Positions 30,256 to 33,820 of a stretch of DNA of 33,820 nt are shown here, one piece after another (positions within the stretch are counted from its first letter, which is position 1; every line of letters starts with the position of its first letter). Below the pieces are notes generated by a model. The model did not search any database and was not told the DNA's origin. It saw only the letters and a list, made by a program, of their open reading frames with translations. The DNA lies in contig CAJUCA010000035.1 in NCBI GenBank assembly GCA_910585265.1, positions 1-33,820 of the forward strand, in the 5' to 3' direction. The position numbers and the translations under genes are program-made. Source of the DNA: an uncultured Oscillospiraceae bacterium. Lineage in GTDB: Bacteria; Bacillota; Clostridia; Oscillospirales; Oscillospiraceae.

Positions 30256-31644
30256 ATGTTGCTGCAAAGACTGATAGAGGAGTATCCAACGCAGTTTGCG
30301 GAGTATGCGGAGAAGGTGCTGGACAGCTACTTCGGAAATATTTTTGTCACGTATCAGAACGAGAAAATTTTGTATGTCAACAAACGTATGGCCGCTTCGG
30401 TGCACATGAGCAAAGAGGAGCTCACTGGAATGACGCTCAAGGAGCTGCGGGAACAGAAGCTGTGGCTGCGCTCGGTGTCCCGAGAGCTGTATGACAAAAA
30501 GCGGGATTTCAATGCATACAATGTCAGTAAATACGGCGATGAACTGTTTACTCACATTGAGCCCATTTTTGACAATGAAGGGCAGGTGGTGATGAGTGCA
30601 CAGTTTTCCATTCCCAAGCGGATGCTCACCGAGTTTTCCAACTACTTTGAGCAGGAAAAGTCTGGACTGCAAAAATACAAAGATATTGCCGACTATCTGG
30701 AAGCCCAGAAGGAAGCCGAAGAGATAGTGGTATGCGAGAGCCCCGCCACCAAATTAGCCTTTGCAGACGCCCGGTTCTTGGCCTCTATTGACAGCACAGT
30801 GCTGATCTGCGGCGAAACTGGCACAGGCAAGGATGTGTTGGCTAATTTTATTTTCCATCACAGCAGACGCTCTGGCCACCCCTTTGTCCCTGTGAATTGT
30901 TCAGCTATTCCAGCGGAGTTGGTAGAGTCGGAATTTTTTGGCTATGAGCGGGGAGCCTTTACTGGGGCCCGCAGTTCCGGGAAATCCGGTCTGTTTGAGA
31001 TGGCAAACCATGGGACCTTGTTTTTGGACGAGGTGGGTGAGCTGCCCATGTCTATGCAAGCCAAGTTGCTGCGGGCTTTGGAAACGGGAGAGGTTATGCG
31101 GGTGGGCGGCACAAAGCTTACCAATACAGATGTGCGAGTGATTGCGGCCACGAACCGGGATTTGAAGCGTATGGTGGCAGAGAAAAAATTTCGGGAGGAT
31201 CTGTATTATCGGTTGAATGTGATGCCACTTTTCCTACCACCGCTCCGGGAGCGCACAGAGGATATCCTGCCCTTAGCGGATCAATTTTTATTCCGGTATA
31301 ACCGGAAATACGGCTTGAGCCGGATGTTGAATCAAGAAATGCGTCAGGGGCTGCTTGATTATCATTGGCCGGGTAATATCCGGGAACTGCGCAACGTAAT
31401 TGAACGCTATGCCATCTCTGGACGGCTGGTTATCACCGGCTTAGGGGCAGGTGAAGACAGTGACATGGCTGGGCTGCAGGGGTTGGAGGAGGGGCTTTCT
31501 CTGCGCGAAGCCTGTGACAGATTTGAACAGGCATATATCCAACAGGCTCTGAGTAAATGCAGTGGATCTGTGGCAAAGGCAGCGGAGCAGTTAGGTATTC
31601 ACCGATCTTTGCTTTACAAAAAACTGAAAAAAGGAACAGAATGA
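30256..31644 (+). CDS. Sigma-54-dependent activator (PAS/AAA+/Fis)
   Basis: A 462-aa enhancer-binding protein. It has an N-terminal PAS-like sensor (about 20-125), an AAA+ domain with Walker A GETGTGKD (186-193), the sigma-54 contact loop GAFTGA (233-238) and Walker B TLFLDEV (254-260), the arginine-finger region FREDLYYRLNVMPLFLPPLR, and a C-terminal Fis-type helix-turn-helix (SVAKAAEQLGIHRSLLYKKL). There is no receiver domain, so it is probably controlled by a ligand at the PAS domain. AGGAGGAAA precedes the ATG. It is divergent from the transporter operon and lies next to two palindromes that suit a dimeric Fis-type domain. No clear own promoter was found. Confidence 0.93.
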   Translation: MLLQRLIEEYPTQFAEYAEKVLDSYFGNIFVTYQNEKILYVNKRMAASVHMSKEELTGMTLKELREQKLWLRSVSRELYDKKRDFNAYNVSKYGDELFTHIEPIFDNEGQVVMSAQFSIPKRMLTEFSNYFEQEKSGLQKYKDIADYLEAQKEAEEIVVCESPATKLAFADARFLASIDSTVLICGETGTGKDVLANFIFHHSRRSGHPFVPVNCSAIPAELVESEFFGYERGAFTGARSSGKSGLFEMANHGTLFLDEVGELPMSMQAKLLRALETGEVMRVGGTKLTNTDVRVIAATNRDLKRMVAEKKFREDLYYRLNVMPLFLPPLRERTEDILPLADQFLFRYNRKYGLSRMLNQEMRQGLLDYHWPGNIRELRNVIERYAISGRLVITGLGAGEDSDMAGLQGLEEGLSLREACDRFEQAYIQQALSKCSGSVAKAAEQLGIHRSLLYKKLKKGTE

Positions 31645-31689
31645 AGGAAGGATTATTTCATAAGTTTTTAGCATTTTGACTTGATAGAA

Positions 31690-31797
31690 TCCCCATTTGA
31701 CGCTGGTGGGCAAGGATTCGCTCTCAGACTGAGTCTGGCTCATCATAATCATCTTGTCATCCATGCAAAGCATATAGAATGCCTCACAGATAGATTT
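31690..31797 (-). pseudogene. Serine recombinase fragment (linker region)
   Basis: In the minus frame through 31773 the peptide IMMSQTQSESESLPTSVKWG resembles the segment AQ.ESES(I/L)S..VKWG that joins the catalytic and recombinase domains of large serine recombinases. A stop codon lies upstream at 31798-31800 and the similarity ends abruptly at about 31690. It is too short and broken to be functional. It may be the second member of a tandem recombinase pair cut off where the accessory genes begin. Confidence 0.45.
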
Positions 31798-31805
31798 TCA
31801 GCATT

Positions 31806-32303
31806 CTACCAGAAAAGCTTTGGCGTGGCAATTGCCTTGTCGGGATAATTTGTCCGGCGTATCTTTTCCCGCTGCGCGGCCTTGAACATCTCATCAGAAA
31901 TAATCGCCTCATGAGAATTGGAATAGAGATACCGTTCCATGAAGCCATCGTTTTTGATTTGGGCACCGCCTGCGCTGATAGTTTTCTGGAGCAAAACCCG
32001 GCCCGTATATTTCTCGTTTGCGATTAGTTTGCTGATCGCTTCCCGGTTCCACTTGGATCTGCCTGTGGGGGAGGGGATGCCCTGTTCCTCTATCCCAGCG
32101 GTGATTTTGCCGAGGCTGCCGCCGTCGAGGTATCGCTCGAAAATCCAGCGGACAATGGCGGCTTCATCAGGATTGACCACCAATTCACCGCCCGATCCGA
32201 CGTCATAGCCATAACACTTGCGCTGGGCCATTTTAGAGGTGCCGTCTTGGAAGCCTTTGCACAGACCAGCACGGATGGACTCACTTTTTTCAATGATATT
32301 CAT
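31806..32303 (-). pseudogene. Truncated large serine recombinase
   Basis: A 165-aa open frame that matches only the central recombinase domain of Tn4451/TnpX-type serine recombinases: KMAQRKCYGYDV, VVNPDEAAIVRWIFERYLDG (in parts), GIPSPTGRSKWNREAISKLIANEKYTG and the ALLQKT-like linker. The N-terminal catalytic domain with its serine is missing and the C-terminus stops early, so it is very probably inactive. The ATG at 32303 has AAAGGAC upstream; translation cannot be excluded. It flanks the sigma-54 module and suggests transfer by a conjugative or mobilisable element. Confidence 0.75.
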
Positions 32304-32326
32304 GGAAATCTGTCCTTTCAAAAAAT

Positions 32327-32416
32327 GAAAGCCACAGTGATGGAAACCACTGTGACTTTCTGAATTTATAAACTTTATATATAAAGTGACAGGCCACCTA
32401 TCTCGGTGACCTGTCA
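32327..32416. repeat. Cluster of three inverted repeats
   Basis: Three successive palindromes: 32327-32360 (13-bp arms with one mismatch, 8-nt loop), the perfect 16-base palindrome ACTTTATATATAAAGT (32372-32387), and 32387-32416 (12-bp arms TGACAGGCCACC/GGTGACCTGTCA, one mismatch). They lie upstream of the truncated recombinase frame and end nine bases before the right copy of the 27-bp repeat. They could be recombinase sites or transposon-end structure. Confidence 0.7.
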
Positions 32417-32424
32417 ACCCATCA

Positions 32425-32451
32425 TGGCTTGTCACTACGAAATCACTATTT
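32425..32451 (+). repeat. Island-flanking direct repeat, right copy
   Basis: Identical over 27 bases to 25880-25906, in the same orientation and 6545 bases away. As at the left copy, a group of hairpins lies just upstream. Confidence 0.75.
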
Positions 32452-32508
32452 CTGAAAAGCGTTGCGGAACAACAGGTTTAGATGTGGCTCCTAATTGTTT
32501 AAACCAAT

Positions 32509-32745
32509 TCAAAAACAAGAATTGGCTGACCACCGAATCACGCCACAGGCGATTTTCGTACTGGAATTGCCGGATGGCTGGGTTGTAAAATTATCTGGGC
32601 AATCATGGGTGATGGCTGTGTTTGCAATCACCACATGAACGAAAAACGATTGGTCATTGGGAAGCACAAACCTGCTTCCGAACAGCGGCGGCAGATCTCC
32701 GGCGTAATATGGGTGTTCACGGCTACCAGGATCGTAATGGGCCAT
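32509..32745 (-). pseudogene. Cu/Zn superoxide dismutase-family remnant
   Basis: In the minus frame the peptide has HYDPGSREHPYYAGDLPPLFG and then HDCPDNFTTQPSGN followed by STKIACGVIR. These match the C-terminal half of bacterial SodC-like proteins (HYNPGG..HPYHAGDLPPLFG and HD.PDDFTTQPSGN..KIACG.I). The N-terminal half is absent, the middle is shortened, and the codons upstream of 32745 are unrelated, so it is a decayed gene. It shows that foreign DNA was inserted into, or deleted from, an older locus here. Confidence 0.6.
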
Positions 32746-32808
32746 AGACAAATTGCGGCATTCTCTCCATAATGAGTTGGTTAATTCTATTTTTATGGAG
32801 GTCATGCT

Positions 32809-33717
32809 ATGCAGACGCTATCACAATCAATTGTACAGTATCTTGAGATGTGCCATTATGAAAGAAATTTGTCAGCAGACACGCTCAAAGCTTATCGAAT
32901 CGATTTGCGCCAGTTTTCGGAGTTTACAAAAGGGGAGTGGGCAGACCGAGATATGCTAAACAGGTATATCAAACACCTTAACGTATGCTTTTCGCCACGC
33001 TCTGTTAAGCGGAAATTGGCCAGTGTCCGTGCCTTTTATCACGAACTTGAATATAATGGAATATTGGAGGAAAGTCCGTTCCACAAACTCCACATCCGCA
33101 TCCAGTCGCCAAAGCAGCTTCCGCGGACGATCCCAGGGCATCTCGTCCACGATCTTCTGCAATGTGCTTATGATGCTTATGTACCGAACAAGCGGGAGGT
33201 TTTACGGGACATTTTGGTGTTGGAGCTGCTGTTTAGCACCGGCCTTCGCGTTTCGGAGCTTTGCAGTCTCTCTGCCGAAAACTTTATGATTGGGGAATCT
33301 GAACTCCGGCTGCTGGTCAACGGAAAAGGCCGAAAGGAACGGATGATTCAAATTACCACATCGGAGCTGGTTCAGGTCGCGCAAGCTTATTGCAGCGAAT
33401 TTGCTGAGGAGATTCAGGCCTGTGGCACAATTCTGGTGAATCGGCTGGGTCGTGGGATATCCACCCAATCGGTTCGGCGGATTGTTCAAAAATATTTGGA
33501 AAGGACAGGATCTACCTACCATGTGACACCACATATGTTCCGCCATACCTTTGCGACATCGTTGTTGGAAGCCGGTATGGATATTCGCTACATTCAATCC
33601 TTATTGGGGCACAGTTCGATTTCTACCACTCAAATCTATACCCACGTCACAGCTTATCAGCAGACCGCGCTTTTAGCGGAAAAACACCCAAGAGGGAAAA
33701 TGACATTTTCACTTTGA
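32809..33717 (+). CDS. Tyrosine recombinase, XerC/D type
   Basis: A complete 302-aa site-specific recombinase. The N-terminal SAM-like core-binding domain (about 1-90) is followed by the catalytic domain with Arg147 (TGLRVSEL), Lys173 (GKGRKER), HMFRHTF (His242, Arg245), His268 (LGHSS) and the nucleophile Tyr277 (TTQIYTHV). All catalytic residues are present. The ATG has GGAGGTC ten bases upstream. Lower G+C than the core genes and its place beside recombinase remnants suggest that it belongs to a mobile element rather than being the chromosomal XerC; the latter is possible. Confidence 0.9.
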   Translation: MQTLSQSIVQYLEMCHYERNLSADTLKAYRIDLRQFSEFTKGEWADRDMLNRYIKHLNVCFSPRSVKRKLASVRAFYHELEYNGILEESPFHKLHIRIQSPKQLPRTIPGHLVHDLLQCAYDAYVPNKREVLRDILVLELLFSTGLRVSELCSLSAENFMIGESELRLLVNGKGRKERMIQITTSELVQVAQAYCSEFAEEIQACGTILVNRLGRGISTQSVRRIVQKYLERTGSTYHVTPHMFRHTFATSLLEAGMDIRYIQSLLGHSSISTTQIYTHVTAYQQTALLAEKHPRGKMTFSL

Positions 33718-33721
33718 ACAG

Positions 33722-33759
33722 CAAGCAGGCCATCGGGTATCGATGGCCTGCTTGTTTAT
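33722..33759 (+). terminator. Terminator after the tyrosine recombinase
   Basis: A perfect 14-bp stem CAAGCAGGCCATCG/CGATGGCCTGCTTG (33722-33735 and 33741-33754) with a 5-nt loop, then TTTAT, a few bases after the stop. Confidence 0.75.
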
Positions 33760-33820
33760 ACAGAGGATAATACACGATTATCAGTTGTCAAAGGATCATT
33801 AAAAACTGCACTCGACATTA

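Noticed and set aside
32809..33717. Integrase and the 27-bp repeat as a proven attachment system
   Set aside because: The recombinase lies outside the interval between the repeats and no core-site arms are recognisable, so a functional link is not supported.

Overview
The window looks like chromosome from a G+C-rich, low-G+C-phylum (Bacillota) anaerobe, most likely a Clostridia/Oscillospiraceae-type gut bacterium. The pointers are a Gram-positive PolC replicase, a tyrosine T-box leader, a short-form HisG with its HisZ partner, a YlmC/YmxH-type PRC-barrel gene and many ATGA-coupled operons. The species assignment is inference; no rRNA or tRNA gene is present.

Left part (1-15100), housekeeping core. 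An AT-rich stretch with two diverged 107-bp repeats (1-270) and a gene-poor stretch (270-670) precede rpsB-tsf on the minus strand, with a clear sigma-A promoter and a structured leader. A small PRC-barrel gene follows, also on the minus strand. From 3118 the plus strand carries pyrH-frr, a composite terminator, and a tightly packed run uppS-cdsA-dxr-rseP-ispG, then an unknown 143-aa gene, a GNAT acetyltransferase and polC. Together these serve translation, undecaprenyl and phospholipid precursor synthesis, the MEP isoprenoid pathway, membrane proteolysis and replication. A second GNAT gene after polC ends in a copy of the polC 3' tail.

Middle part (15100-25600). A small zinc-ribbon gene precedes a textbook promoter and the histidine operon hisZ-hisG-hisD-hisB-hisH-hisA-(P-loop kinase-like)-hisF-(55-aa ORF)-hisI-hisE, then a Bax inhibitor-1 family membrane protein and a terminator. 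hisC and a histidinol-phosphatase gene are not in this cluster. A complete miniature minus-strand transcription unit (promoter, Shine-Dalgarno, 26-codon ORF, terminator) follows. A tyrosine T-box leader then controls a NUDIX hydrolase gene translationally coupled to tyrS.

Right part (25600-33820), accessory island with lower G+C. Two copies of an exact 27-bp sequence (25880 and 32425) bracket about 6.5 kb. Inside is a four-gene minus-strand operon: CitMHS-type transporter, AtuA (DUF1446) large domain, separate AtuA C-terminal-type small domain, and an acetoacetate decarboxylase-family protein. A divergent PAS/AAA+/Fis sigma-54 activator gene lies beside it. The intergenic region holds a near-consensus -24/-12 promoter for the operon and two perfect TGTCTC-N6-GAGACA palindromes placed as upstream activator sites. 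This looks like a self-contained, ligand-sensed catabolic module for an organic acid that I cannot identify. The right edge holds remnants of two serine recombinases, strongly palindromic DNA, a Cu/Zn superoxide dismutase-family pseudogene and an intact XerC/D-type tyrosine recombinase.
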